From positions 3,758,754-3,822,753 of the forward strand of contig OX336343.1 in the NCBI GenBank assembly GCA_946902875.1: a stretch of DNA of 64,000 nt. Reading direction: 5' to 3'. This DNA is from Nematopogon swammerdamellus. Lineage: Eukaryota; Arthropoda; Insecta; Lepidoptera; Adelidae. The notes beneath the pieces were generated by a model. The model saw only the letters and a list, made by a program, of their open reading frames with translations, was not told the DNA's origin and searched no databases. The translations under genes and the position numbers were made by a program. This document shows positions 48,750-59,576 of this stretch, piece after piece. How positions within the stretch are numbered: the stretch's first letter is position 1; each line of letters starts with the position of its first letter.

Positions 48750-49195
48750 CTTAAGATGAGGCAATATAAACTTTAGTGCGGGCGCTTTGTTTAAGCTGGC
48801 TGTAAATTCACCTCTATCACCGTGGTGAAGTGCCATGACGCAGCCTTAACGAGTTAGCTGCTCCTCGGGCACTGTTGGTAGTTTTAACGGTTATTAGCTC
48901 AGGTTTCACGATTTATTTGGAAAGTTTGCTTTGTAAGTAAAAAATATGGAGCTTTTTATTTCAACCAGTAATAATTGCTATGTACGTTTTCATATATATT
49001 TTAAATATATGTTACAAAATACACATTATTCTAATATATATATTCCAACTTTTGTCGTAATAACTTAAGTCGAAATATATAGATTAGAATGTGTGTTTTG
49101 TAATATAAGTATACCTATATTTAAAATATATTCTAAAACATAAAAACAAAAAAAACCTATAATAAAAAACATTTTATGTATGTTCAAATATTACA
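48750..49195. other. AT-rich stretch without gene
   Basis: 48985..49140 has an imperfect inverted pair (TATATTTTAAATATATG..ACAAAATACACATTATTCTA versus TAGAATGTGTGTTTTGTAAT), with arms of about 40 bp, so a small MITE is likely. Confidence 0.45.
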
Positions 49196-49197
49196 GT

Positions 49198-49606
49198 TTT
49201 TTTTTTATGTAATCCGGTATGGGTGGCTGAGTCGGAGGGGCCAAAGCACATGCTCTAACCAGCCAATATCACCTCCGAGAAGGTAGGTGCCATACCGGAG
49301 ACTTCCCTGGATTGCTGGCTATACTGGACTAGAGGAGAACACAACCGAGGTTGCTTGCGGCCATCTTACATCCAGTACGGTGGTACCAACCCAGTCGGCT
49401 ACAATTTGAGCCTACCACCTAGTAAGGGGCAAGGGAAGGGACCTACAGTTTTACACCGGTTCCGAACGGTGAAGCAGCGGTTGTAGGTATGCACGTAAAT
49501 TTTTTCGTCAGAAAAAACTCATTGGTACACGCCGACCGGATTCGAACCTCGGACCTCCCGCATGAGAAGCCGATGCCCAAACCACTCGGCCACCCGCCGC
49601 GCAAAA
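49198..49606 (-). mobile_element. SINE-A, full-length
   Basis: T run, ATGTAATCCGGTATGGGTGG, core (GGTACCAACCCAGTCGGC, ACCACCTAGTAAGGGGC), B box GGATTCGAACC and head ending CACTCGGCCACCCGCCGCGC. Confidence 0.92.
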
Positions 49607-49624
49607 GCGCGCACAGTTACAGTA

Positions 49625-49990
49625 AAGGTGATCTGATTCCTGAAAATGAACTGAACATCTATCGTCTATTTTACGGGGAGTGTTCGGAGGAGCTGTTTAA
49701 CGCGATTCCGTCGTCGCCATTCCACCTCCGCACTATGAGTGTTGGGCAGGGGATGCACCTACTATGGCCTACTAATCACGGATTCTGTAGGTCATTTATT
49801 CACAAAACCAGAAAAATTTGAAACGCACTCCCTGTAAATCTTTTTCCTCCCAAGTGCTTTTCAAAAAGTGCGTGAAAAGGTTCCTGTCGGGCCGGCATGG
49901 CATTCGCAATCCCCGTGCATCATAGAATGTCCATGGGCATCGTTAGAAACCTACAGTAGTTGTGTAACGATGCCACAGGTTGCGCTTCCC
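49625..49990 (+). pseudogene. Jockey-like LINE C-terminus remnant and tail
   Basis: NELNIYRLFYGECSEELFNA ... SSPFHLRTMSVGQGM and GFCRSFIHKTRK correspond to the 4195..4755 remnant, with a stop after KTRKI. The tail CATTCGCAATCCCCGTGC, GAATGTCCATGGGCATCG follows. 5'-truncated. Confidence 0.75.
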
Positions 49991-50122
49991 ATAAAAAAGG
50001 TAGACAGAAAACTAACAAAAATTAAGACCACGCATTGTCTGCTGTCTTCAAAATCACGATTAGTCAATGTGTATTCACAAATTGACATATGTACATAATA
50101 TTTTTTATAAATTCCTAAACAA

Positions 50123-50465
50123 TCAATACTAATAATAAATCTGCAAGGGATGGTCATGGAGTAAGTTACTTTGTTTTATGAGATACTGCGTTTGTAGACT
50201 CTATGTATGATACTAAAACTAAATTGACAATGTTTAGAAATATTTTCTGTAGGATGTATGTTTCTCCATCAATCTTAAACAGATCATCCAAATTCAATGA
50301 AACTTAGCACAATAGGATAGGTTCCCGTTACGCTAACACGTGGTTCTCATACAAACCGAATTGTTTCGCGCGCCGAAATAAAGGTAAACGCAGCTCGACC
50401 TTCTTTCTTAATTTCTTCTTTTTAAATACGAATTTCACGCGAGCGAAGCCGCGGGCAAAAGCTAG
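50123..50465 (+). mobile_element. Helitron-like element, 343 bp, complete ends
   Basis: Starts TCAATACTAATAATAAATC, preceded by A, and ends GCGAAGCCGCGGGCAAAAGC followed by CTAG, then T. The 3' part has CGCAGCTCGACCTTC and ACGAATTTCACGCGAGCG, the unit amplified in the foldback at 34697..36234. No Rep/helicase, so non-autonomous. Confidence 0.85.
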
Positions 50466-50820
50466 TATGAAATATAAACTGTTGATAAACGAAATAATTT
50501 GCTAATATATTCGTTACGAGTATAAACTCCGATCTCAAAAATTAATTACTCGTTAAAATAATCCTGAATTTCATCGCATACTGACGCGACCGCACAGCAA
50601 GCACAAATTGGCGCAAACACTTCATTTAAATATTGCGAAATGCTCATTACGCTACCCCTTTGCGGCAACACTCTACTTTGCAAATTATGGTTTACGCTGA
50701 AAAAATGTAGGCACAGAGATGGGCGTCCATTGCCCGCGGTCCAGACGAGGGAAATTTTAGGTGTGGGGGGGGGGGGGGGGGTAACTTGAAACCCTCCCTT
50801 TGACTTCATAAACTTCAACA
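50466..50820. other. Stretch without gene; poly-G run
   Basis: A homopolymer G run at 50764..50780. The minus-strand frame 50546..51007 crosses this run and the LINE tail, so it is not credible. Confidence 0.4.
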
Positions 50821-50824
50821 CAGT

Positions 50825-50910
50825 TGACTGAAAGAAATGGGCGACCGAATGTCCATGGGCGTCGCTAGACACCTTATGGATGGCTCGCAGCCACATACCG
50901 CGCTTACTAT
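50825..50910 (-). repeat. Jockey-like LINE 3' tail fragment
   Basis: CCGAATGTCCATGGGCGTCG, TAGACACCTTATGGATGG and a closing A run match the reverse of the tail family or its 18205 relative. Confidence 0.5.
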
Positions 50911-51140
50911 AAAAAAAAAAAACAAAAATCACTATTCCCATCGTCGCGCGCGAGTAGCAGAATAAGGTGTTGTAACTGGATTTTTTATTTATTTCCGACA
51001 AAAACATTTCATGCTTAAACAGGGATTTTTTTCTTATTTCCGAATTTTTATATATTATATTATTTATAAAATTACACAGTTAATACTGATATTTGGACTT
51101 ATGTTGTCGTCATCAGTGAAAATATAAGATTTATTATGCA

Positions 51141-51386
51141 CTAGCTGTGCCCGCGGCTCCGCCCGCTCTCATATTTCACTTCACTGCTAACCTCATAAGC
51201 CATTTAGCGTGATAGTAAGTAGCCTATAGTTGATGGGAAGAATCAAGCTATCCGTAGATTTTTTTTTTATTAAAATCGGTTCAGTGGTTCTCGAGTTATA
51301 AGCGGACAGACAGACATACACGCAGACACTCAGACACTCAGACATTCAGACAGAAAGCAGACGTTGGATTTTATTATAGGTAAGGA
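51141..51386 (-). mobile_element. Helitron-like element, second subfamily, complete ends
   Basis: On its strand it starts TCCTTACCTATAATAAAATC after A and ends GGCGGAGCCGCGGGCACAGC plus CTAG before T. The (GTCTGAGT)n tract and CTCGAGAACCACTGAACCG match 26547..26784. Confidence 0.82.
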
Positions 51387-51926
51387 TAAGGAAGGATAAG
51401 GAAATAAGGAAATAAGGAAAAGGATGGTGTTGATATTTATGACATATGAGAGGTTGATATCCTAAATTATCTGTTGAAAACCAATACCTCTTGCAATTAA
51501 ATTTGCCCGCTGTGACATCTAGTTCATCAATTTATATTACATCTAAGTTTAAAAATGCTTTGAAATGGTTGAGAACACCTGTAACCAGTTTTTTGTGGCT
51601 TAAATTTTCAGTCGCCTTTATCTGCCTGAACCGGTTCTACGGCGAGATTTATCTACGGAGCACGAAACTATATTCATCTTACTCCGCAACGTACACTTTT
51701 TGCGCCTATACGTTATTGTCGTCCCTTTCTCGCGTTGGTAGCTCGATATCTGTGCGTGTAAACGGAAATGTAATACTCATGATGATCATGAATGCACCCA
51801 ATAGTTACCTACGAAGACGTTGCTCGCTAGTTAAATCACCAATTAATTTTACAAATTATTGCTACATAATCGTAATCGTGGCCCGTAATCTTTGTATGAA
51901 TTATAATCTTTCCATAACGCAAATAA

Positions 51927-54812
51927 ATGGAACTTAACATTTATTATCAGAACGTTAGAGGGCTAAGAACAAAGACCCATACTTTCTTGGAGAATATTTT
52001 AAACAGCGACTATTCAGTGATATGCGTTTCGGAATCGTGGTTACTTCCGGGAATTTTCGATTCTGAATTGTTTGATGACTGTTTCTCAGTTTATCGCGTG
52101 GACCGTCCATATAAGGAAGTGGTCAAACAATGGGGGGCGGAGTACTCATTGCAGTTCGTCGAGATCTTGTCACCTGTGCGTCCGTTGAAGCGCCGGTACC
52201 CCCGCCCCGACCGGGAGCGGACATTGTGGCCGTGACCCTCACCGTAAAAGAAGGATTCAAGTACCGAAAGGTCAGAATCTATTGTTCATACTTTGTTCAG
52301 GGCACTGCTCAATTATCCTTACAAAATGATTATTATGATTTCATTTCTAAATTACACACAGAAAATCCTAATGATATATTTTTAATTTTTGGTGATTTTA
52401 ACATTAGGAATGCGTCTTGGTTGCCATCAGGCGACCAAGACGGTGCTATGAAAATCGCGAACCCATCAGATGACACATTAATTTTAGCTTTATCTACATT
52501 TTTGAACTTTACTGATTTCCGTCAATTCAACAACCAATTTAATATAAATCAACGTGCCCTTGATTTAGTAATTTCAAATTATAACTGTGGGGTTAGCGCC
52601 TGCACATCACCACTCGTTCCCGAGGATGAACATCACAAGTCTTTAGAAATCGTAGTGCGAGTGTCAGATGAGTGCCCCCTCGCCCCGCCCCGCACCCGCA
52701 CCGTCCGGCTATTCCACTCCGCCGACTACGCGGCGGTGTGCGAGTCACTCGATCGTATCGATTGGCAATCTGAAATAAATACAATTGACAATATTGACGG
52801 AATGGTATCTAGTTTTTATTTATTATTAAACAGTATTATTGAACAACACGTCCCTATTAAGATTTTAAAAGGCGACTCTAAGTATCCACCTTGGTTTAGT
52901 TCCTCATTGATAAAAGTTACAAAAGAAAAATTGAAATTCCACAAAAGGTGGAAAAAATTCGGTCATCTGGAGGATTATAATACATTTGCACTATTAAGAA
53001 CGCGACAAAAAAGGGTCCAAAAGGCTTGTTATGACAACTTATCTCTAAAGCGGAGCGCCATATTAAATCAAATTGTAAAAATTTTTGGTCTTTTGTTAAA
53101 TCTAAGCAAAATACAACAGGCATTCCTACCAATATGTTTCATGGCACACGGCACGCTTCAGGTGGACAAGAAATATCAGACATTTTTAACAATTATTTTC
53201 AGTCGGTCTTTGAACCGCCAGTTAATATACCTTCTCGACTTATTTCCAGTAACTGCAACAGCGTCAACCTTGGTAGTATATACATATCTGTCGAGAAGAC
53301 TGAGCGCTATCTGAAGTGTATAAATCCTAATAAAGGTACTGGCCCGGACGGCCTACATCCACTATTTATCCAGCGTTGTGCTAAATCATTATCTCTCCCT
53401 GTTAGCATGTTATTTAAAAAGTCCCTTCTGGAGTTTTCCCGAGTCAATGGAAGCGTACTTACATAACACCCGTTTTCAAAAAAGGCGATAAGCACGATAT
53501 ATCTAATTATCGACCTATCAGCAAACTATGCACTTTAGGTAAAACTTTTGAAAAAATTATCTTTGACGTTATTTTTCCAATCATAAAGCCACATCTAATA
53601 GAAAACCAACATGGTTTTGTCAGTAGGAAGTCGACTGAGACCAACCTCGCCGAATTTATCGATATAGCTCTTGGGGCAATGGATCACGGGTATCAGGTAG
53701 ATGTCGTGTATACTGATTATTCGAAATGTTTCGACAAAATTCCACATAACCTATTATTACAAAAAATTGAATCAATTGGTATACACGGCGACCTACTTCG
53801 GTGGCTGACTTCCTACCTACAGAATAGATCCCAAGCGGTCACAGTTAGCGGTTTTTGCTCCTCTTTCGTTCCTGTTACTTCTGGGGTCCCTCAGGGTTCC
53901 CACCTCGGACCTCTGATGTTTAACATATTCATTAATGACGTAACAAATTTTGTCAAAAACTCAATTTTATTACTATACGCGGATGACAAAAAGATTATTA
54001 AGGTAATAAAATCACTTCTTGATTGTCATGATTTGCAAAAAGATTTGAATAACTTGGTAACTTATTGTAAAAACAATTACCTCCATTTAAATGTTGACAA
54101 ATGCGCTACCATTTCCTTCTCTCGTAAGCAAAATACCGTTCACTTCAATTATAATCTCTCTAATAGATTAATCAATAGAGTTACCGAAGTCAGAGACCTA
54201 GGAGTTCTGCTTGACAGTAAATTAATTTTTAAATCACATATTGATACAATAACATTGAAAGCATATAAACTACTCGGTTTTATATTTAGGACTTGCAATG
54301 TATTCAAAAATGTCTCCACTTTCATAACCCTATACTCCTCGTTTGTCAGACCTATTATTGAATATGCCTCCATAGTATGGAACCCGCAGTATGCAGTCTA
54401 TATAACTGACATAGAAAAAATTCAAAAAAAGTTTTTAAAATATGTTGGCTATAGAACTCGTCGGGGAAGTGAGAGCGACGATAACACATTTGAAATAATG
54501 TCTCTCGAGAAAAGAAGGCAGATCAAGGATATTACTTTCATATACAAGTTGATCCATCATTACATAGATTCTCCTTATTTGTTAAGTAAGTTAAGTTTTC
54601 GTTGCCCTACTAAGGCAACGAGATGTCTTAACACTTTTCATATCGCCAAAGTGAGTACCAATTATAGTAAAAATTCTTTTACTAACCGGAGTTGTGCTAC
54701 TTATGACAACTTCTTCTCCTGTCTTGATATATTTCATGTATCACTCAGCCATCTCAAAAGGTCAGCGATCGAAACAGTAAATGATGAAACAGGTGTTAAA
54801 GCGGGCAGATGA
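51927..54812 (+). pseudogene. LINE pol with endonuclease and RT, three frameshifts
   Basis: 51927..about 52130: MELNIYYQNVRGLRTK and CVSESW (endonuclease metal-binding N and E). A frame change near 52130 leads to GGGVLIAVRRD ... LIFGDFNIRNASW ... ALDLVISNY up to about 53075. A second change is in an A/T run near 53080; then FWSFVKSKQNTTGIP, EISDIFNNYF, NPNKGTGPDGLHP. A third near 53440 leads to YITPVFKKGDKHDISNYRPI, NQHGFVSRKST, YTDYSKCFDKIPHNLL, SGVPQGSHLGPLMFNIFIND, LLYADD, and the C-terminal FITLYSSFVRPIIEYASIVW. All catalytic motifs survive except for the frame breaks. I describe the breaks only. Confidence 0.9.
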
Positions 54813-55110
54813 GAATTGTGTGAGGGTAGGTTGGGTTGGTTTTCTTGCTAGGTACATGGTAGGTATGTACTTCTTATCAATGTATCTCCTATGGTTAAGT
54901 AATTGGTTGATTTTCGTGTGTTGGTATTAGTTAGCTTTTGATGTTTTCTTTCTTTTAGGTTAATTTATTAATCATGAACGCACTTAATACGCATAACTTT
55001 ATGTAGAAAACTTTACTGGTCTCTGTGTAATTAATGTTAGTACTTACTCCTTTTTACGATGACTGTATGTTTTCCCAATAAAATAAAATAAAAATAAAAA
55101 AATAATAATT
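51927..55110 (+). mobile_element. Nearly complete Jockey-superfamily LINE, inactivated
   Basis: Endonuclease and RT regions (51927..54812) are followed by a 3' UTR of about 265 bp and an A-rich (AATAAA)n tail at 55077..55110. 51490..51926 is probably its 5' UTR; no ORF1 with zinc knuckles is recognisable. A MITE-Z fragment directly follows the tail. Confidence 0.85.
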
Positions 55111-55218
55111 GGTCCGTCCGTTTGGGAGCTACGATGCCACAGGCAAGACACACCCATACACACATACACACACACGTTAAACTTATAACACCCCTCTTTT
55201 TGCGTCGGGGGTTAAAAG
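55110..55218 (-). mobile_element. MITE-Z fragment
   Basis: GGTCCGTCCGTTTGGGAGCT, (AC)n, AACTTATAACACCCCTC and GCGTCGGGGGTTAA. Only the GTCGGGGG/TTAA end is present. Confidence 0.75.
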
Positions 55219-55238
55219 AGCGGGCAGTAGCGGACTGA

Positions 55239-55703
55239 CTCATGCGCAGGGTATGAAAAGGGTACCGACAATACCGGTAAATACAGGTATTTATGGGTTC
55301 TAACCAGAACCGGTACCCTAATTTCGGAAAGAAAACCCTTTTGGGACCCTTATGTACCGGTACATACCGGTATTGAAAAATGCGTTTCTGCCAACTTTAT
55401 CGGTACCGGTTTACCGGTACTGAGCAAAGAGGTATTTAGAGTAGAGGAGAGACGTTGCCAATTTGCGCGACTAATTTCTTCCCTTTCTCTCAGCGTATAG
55501 GAGTCAAGTACCGGTACCATGATACCGGTACCTTTCCTTTACCGGTACTCCTGAAGTACCGGTTTTACAAAGTTCTTCAAGAGTACCGGTACTCCTGAAG
55601 TACCGGTATCGGAGTAACCGGTTCTTACATGGTACCGGTACTTTCAGAACCGCAAAAGAACCGAAACCGTTATAGGTACCGGTTTTCAGTCCCTGCTCAT
55701 GCG
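55239..55703. mobile_element. hAT MITE, 449 bp, ACCGGT-rich
   Basis: 55247..55695 starts CAGGGTATGAAAAGGGTACC and ends GGTACCGGTTTTCAGTCCCTG (last 20: GTACCGGTTTTCAGTCCCTG), an inverted pair of CAGGG(T/A)..TGAAAA type. Exact 8-bp duplications CTCATGCG lie at 55239..55246 and 55696..55703. The interior is packed with ACCGGT, mostly as TACCGGTA or GGTACCGG. No transposase. Confidence 0.92.
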
Positions 55704-55952
55704 TCTCATTATACTATATCAGTTAACAGTTTTAACAGTTTAAAAGATCAAAATAATAATGTAACTGTTAAAATGAATTTAATTTAACAAAGTCAGCCAA
55801 GTGCACTGTAAATACAATCCATCTCGACTGACATAGAGCAACGAGGGTAAACAAACATTCGATGCGCATTGGCCCAAGTCCTCGCGATCTGCAAACAGCG
55901 ATATATTGCTGCTCGCAGGCAATTCAGGATAACTTTTTTATTTATTTATTTA

Positions 55953-56381
55953 TGTAAACCAACGTGGGTGGCTGTGTCGTCGGACCAATGGTACAGTCGA
56001 GAGAGCCAAAAACACCTCTCCTCGCGAAACCACGCTCAGTGAGGCGCCATGCCAGCAGATTTGCGGCCTGCTACTAGGCTAGCTATGCGATACTACTAGC
56101 GGTCCGACAAAGAAATGATTTTGAGAACCGATGGGTTCTCAAAAGCCCAATGTCATCAACAAAAGGGTGCTCAGTTTCTCTGCGGCGAGTGCTGCGAAGA
56201 TAGGTTGGATGGCAAGGAATAAGGGATGCTAGTTCCTCCGAGCAGCGTCCATGATAGTATCTGTAGAACAGACTAAGTGACCCCAAAAATAGTCTGTGAC
56301 TCAGAGACTTCAGATCGTCAGTCAGTTTCGGGTCTCCCACCAGATGGACGGCTCTGCGCTGTATTGAATGCAACTACGCCT
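55953..56381 (-). pseudogene. LINE C-terminus remnant (family C), frameshifted
   Basis: The reverse strand reads HSIQRRAVHLVGDPKLTDDL, SLFYRYYHGRCSEELASLIP, TRRRETEHPFVDDI and [13 protein letters not shown], then the untranslated tail (GGTTTACATAAATAAATAAA). The homologue at 39490..39850 continues further, so this copy has an indel. It is cut at its 5' side by the MITE at 56385. Confidence 0.8.
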
Positions 56382-56384
56382 TAA

Positions 56385-56520
56385 GGTCCAATTGCGCCAA
56401 CACGAATTTAGAGATAAGTAGCGAGTTATGGATTTAAACGCGGTTCCCACAGTCAACGGGTACTAGCTTAACGAGTTAAACTGATCTATATCGTTAAATT
56501 CGTGTTGGCGCAATTGGCCC
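56385..56520. mobile_element. MITE with TAA target duplication, Harbinger-like
   Basis: The left GGTCCAATTGCGCCAACACG and right CGTGTTGGCGCAATTGGCCC arms are inverted over about 28 bp, with TAA at 56382..56384 and 56521..56523. A TAA/TTA duplication suits PIF/Harbinger (inference). Confidence 0.8.
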
Positions 56521-56739
56521 TAAGTGTTGTATCTCTTATCTCTTACTTCTTATAAAAGGGTATTCTTATATAAGTTCTTCTGTTATAATTCTTTTATTCT
56601 ATTATAATTCTGTATGTATGTATGTATGTTTGAAGTAAACTGCGGAAATACTGAACAGATTTTTATGCGGTTTGCATCAATGTAAAGGGTTGATTCTTTA
56701 GGTTCACTATAAGCTATATACATAGCATACATACATACA

Positions 56740-56930
56740 TAGGTACATATCACACACGGTGAATACCGACAATCGGGGTAAGCAGAACAATCGGTGTTGT
56801 GCAGCAAGAACTCTGGCAAATTACAGCACAACTGCGACCACCACGTTTCGCAACGTATTCGGACCAGATATCTATCAAGCAGCATGTAAGGCACGAAGGA
56901 AGACCCACCTGCTGCAAACAGCGATATAGG
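56740..56930 (+). repeat. Dispersed repeat family D
   Basis: GACAATCGGGGTAAGCAGAA, TGTGCAGCAAGAACTC, CACCACGTTTCGCAACG, CAAGCAGCATGTAAGGCACG and CACCTGCTGCA; compare 63763..63948 and the reverse of 2275..2465. Confidence 0.7.
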
Positions 56931-56967
56931 TATTGCTGTTCGCAGGCAATTCAGGATAACTATTTTA

Positions 56968-57025
56968 TTTATTTATGTAAACCAATGTGGGTGACTGTGC
57001 CGAAGGACCAATGGTACAGTCGAAA
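56968..57025 (-). repeat. LINE 3' tail fragment (family C)
   Basis: TGTAAACCAATGTGGGTGAC, GTGCCGAAGGACCAATGG and TACAGTCGA. A CAGCGATATA-TTGCTG..CGCAGGCAATTCAGG block precedes both this copy and 55953, suggesting a shared source. Confidence 0.65.
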
Positions 57026-57250
57026 CTTCAAGGGCTGAGCAGTATCAAGGAAAGTATAGTATGAACGGAATTTAGTGTGGAATGGAAGTGCCGGAGCTCG
57101 CTAGGTCTGTCTGTACGCGGCTTGGAGTATATGGAGAGAATTCAAGAGTAGTTTACCTCCCTTCCTGTCATTGGACAAATAAAAAATAGTAAGAACTGCG
57201 ACGAAATTTTCCCTGAAATTTGGGTACAACAATAACATTCTGCAATAAAA
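57026..57250. other. Short unassigned stretch
   Basis: No gene or repeat recognised. Confidence 0.35.
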
Positions 57251-57255
57251 AAAAT

Positions 57256-57627
57256 CAGCCTCGGTAGCTCAGTGGTGCGGTCGGTCGACTCTCGGTCGGA
57301 TCATAAGCACACCTGGGCGCGGTCAGTGGATGGACGGGTGACCGCACGGCCGTAGAGGCTGATCGCGGTTCGGATTCCAAGTAAAACTGTAGGTCCCTTC
57401 CCTTCTTACCTTACTAGGTGGTAGGGTTTAACCCGCCCAGGTCGTTTTGATACCACCGAACCGAATGAGAGGTCGGTTGAAACGGCTAATTAAATAGTTC
57501 GTGTTTTCCGTCCAGTTCAGTGTTGCCGGCACGATCGAATGGAAGCACTGACATGGCAACTAGTTCACAAAGTTGTAATGGGCTGACATCACGGATGTAG
57601 TAGGTCAGTTTCCATAAAAAAAACACA
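57256..57627 (+). mobile_element. SINE-B, tRNA-headed, full-length with A box
   Basis: Head GCCTCGGTAGCTCAGTGGTG (A box TAGCTCAGTGG), GGATGGACGGGTGACCGC, B box GGTTCGGATTCC; core TTACTAGGTGGTAGGG; tail and a GTCAGTTTCCATAAAAAAAA end. This is the cleanest tRNA-like head of the family here. Confidence 0.9.
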
Positions 57628-57930
57628 GTACAATTGTTTTATTAGTACAGTTTTGGGTAGCCAAATTATCCATAAATCTTAACCGCAAAAAGAAATCACA
57701 TTTAGCACCTATATGTATAAAAAAAATTCAACCTCAAGGACAATGAATGCATAATCATAGATAAATCCGTGCTTATAAGTGAATCAATCTTTATAAGTTG
57801 TGCCCGTTCACACGGACGGAACACAAAGGGGCGGATATCCCGCGAGGCTTGTCTCCCGCAACCGTCGTCGTCGAGTCGCTGTTGGTACGTACACCGGGAG
57901 CACACGCTGATCACTATTACTTGTCTTTTT
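57628..57930. other. Unassigned stretch
   Basis: Short ORFs on both strands; no motif. Confidence 0.35.
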
Positions 57931-57931
57931 C

Positions 57932-58079
57932 TGGTTTGCACTTACCTCGGGCCGCGCTTCCTCACTTCGCGCCTCACGCTACACCCGCAGACGCCCAGCC
58001 TTGGAGGAAATGCTAGGCGTCAGCGGGTGTAGTGTGAGGCGCGAAGTGAGGAAGCGCGGGCCGAGGTAAGTGCAAACCA
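57932..58079. mobile_element. Foldback element, ~65-bp arms
   Basis: TGGTTTGCACTTACCTCGG ... CACTTCGCGCCTCACGCTAC ... CCCGC is mirrored by GCGGGTG ... GTGAGGCGCGAAGTGAGG ... AAGTGCAAACCA with two or three mismatches around a loop of about 20 bases. I see no clear target duplication. Confidence 0.85.
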
Positions 58080-58126
58080 CAAACAGACGACTAGTATTAT
58101 ATTAAGCCTTGAATGGAATCACTAAG

Positions 58127-59055
58127 GGGACAACTTCTATGGTGTATTTTACGGACAACTTCTATGATGTATTTTACGGGGAGCATCTTGGAACAATAGA
58201 CCAATTTCTAGGGTGTATTTTACGGGAAGCATCTTGGAACAATAGACCAACTTCTAGGGTGTATTTTACGGGGAGCATCTTCGAACAATAGGGCAACTTC
58301 TAGGGTATATTTTACGGGGAGCACCTTGGAACAATAGGGCAATTTCTATAGTGTTTTTACGGGGAGCATCTTGGAACAATATAGCAACTTCTAGGGAGTG
58401 TTTTACGGGGATCATCTTGGAACAATGGGGCAATTTCTATGGTGTATTTTACGGGAAGCATCTTCGAACAATAGGGCAACTTCTATGGTGTATTTTACGG
58501 GGAGCATCTTGGAACAATATAGCAACTTCTAGGGAGTGTTTTACGGGGATCATCTTGGAACAATAGACCAACTTCTAGGGTGTATTTTACGGGAAGCATC
58601 TTCGAACAATAGGGCAACTTCTATGGTGTATTTTACGGGGAGCATCTTGGAACAATATGGCAACTTCTAGGGTATATTTTACGAGGAGCATCTTGGAACA
58701 ATGGGGCAATTTCTATGGTGTATTTTACGGGAAGCATCTTCGAACAATAGGGCAACTTCTATGGTGTATTTTACGGGGAGCATCTTGGAACAATAGGGCA
58801 ACTTCTAGGGTATATTTTACGGGGAGCATCTTTGAACAATAGGGCAACTTCTAGGGTGTATTTTACGGGGAGCATCTTGGAACAATAGGGCAATTTCTAG
58901 GGTGTATTTTACGGGGAGCATCTTGGAACAATAGACCAACTTCTAGGGTGTATTTTACAGGAAACATCTTGGAACATTAGGGAAACTTCTATGGTGTATT
59001 TTATATGGAACATCTTGGAACAATATGGCACCTTCTATTGTGTATTTTACGGGGA
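58127..59055. repeat. 46-bp minisatellite, about 20 units
   Basis: Unit core TTCTAGGGTGTATTTTACGG, GGAGCATCTTGGAACAATAG and GGCAAC. The period is 46 bp, with frequent C/T and G/A variants and one 45-bp unit near 58350. A 46-bp period cycles all three frames, so open frames encode a 46-residue periodic peptide with no plausible function. Confidence 0.95.
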
Positions 59056-59090
59056 ACAGATAAATAATAACAACAAAATTCATTGTACAG

Positions 59091-59256
59091 TACCCGACAG
59101 TAGATAATGTACATTGAGCTTTAGAAAGACACAATCCGGTTGTAGGGAGTCGCCCCTGTCGAACAGAGACGTGCGAGTTCGTGCGACAGGGACGACGCTC
59201 TACAACCGGATTGTCTCTTTCTAAAGCTCGACATTATTTACTGCCGCGGGGTACTG
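59091..59256. mobile_element. MITE-K, inverted-repeat element
   Basis: Left arm CAGTACCCGACAGTAGATAA ... GCTTTAGAAAGACACAATCC ... CCCCTGTCG; right arm CGACAGGGACGACGCTCTAC ... GGATTGTCTCTTTCTAAAGC ... GGGTACTG. Arms about 70 bp with small indels; loop AACAGAGACGTGCGAGTTCG. A right half is at 38672. Confidence 0.85.
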
Positions 59257-59301
59257 CATGTCGTAGACGGATGGAAGTATAGAGTATGTATAGAAGAAAA
59301 A

Positions 59302-59576
59302 AAAACGGCCAAGTGCGAGTCGGACTCGCGCATATCGAGGTTTCCGCACGACAAAAAAAAACGCTGAAAAAACACGTTTCTTGAATGCTATTTTTTTCTA
59401 TATTTTATGATTTGTTGTTATATCCGCAATAATGTAAATGTTATAAACACATATTCTGTGAAAATTTCAACCGGCTAACCGGCGGACGGACGACGGACGG
59501 ACGGACGGACAGACAGACAGACAGACGGGGCGTAGGCTTAGTCATAGGCTTCCGTACGGGGTACGGAAACCTAAAA
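59302..59576 (-). mobile_element. Element L, full-length
   Basis: CGGCCAAGTGCGAGTCGGAC, AAAAACACGTTTCTTGAATG, GTGAAAATTTCAACCGGC, (GGAC)n/(AGAC)n at 59480..59527, and TTCCGTACGGGGTACGGAAA at the end, itself a short palindrome. Confidence 0.85.

Noticed and set aside
47921..48759. Multiple Cys-rich ORFs (for example 131 codons from 48364) on both strands
   Set aside because: They are the 76-bp repeat read in several frames; periodic peptides with no conserved start.
50546..51007. 153-codon minus-strand ORF
   Set aside because: Crosses a homopolymer G run (a poly-Pro artefact) and a LINE tail.
51491..51937. 148-codon ORF upstream of the LINE endonuclease as ORF1
   Set aside because: No zinc knuckle, RRM or coiled coil typical of ORF1; probably 5' UTR.
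58109..58842. Periodic ORFs in the 46-bp array
   Set aside because: A 46-bp period yields open frames in all phases by repetition; no coding evidence.
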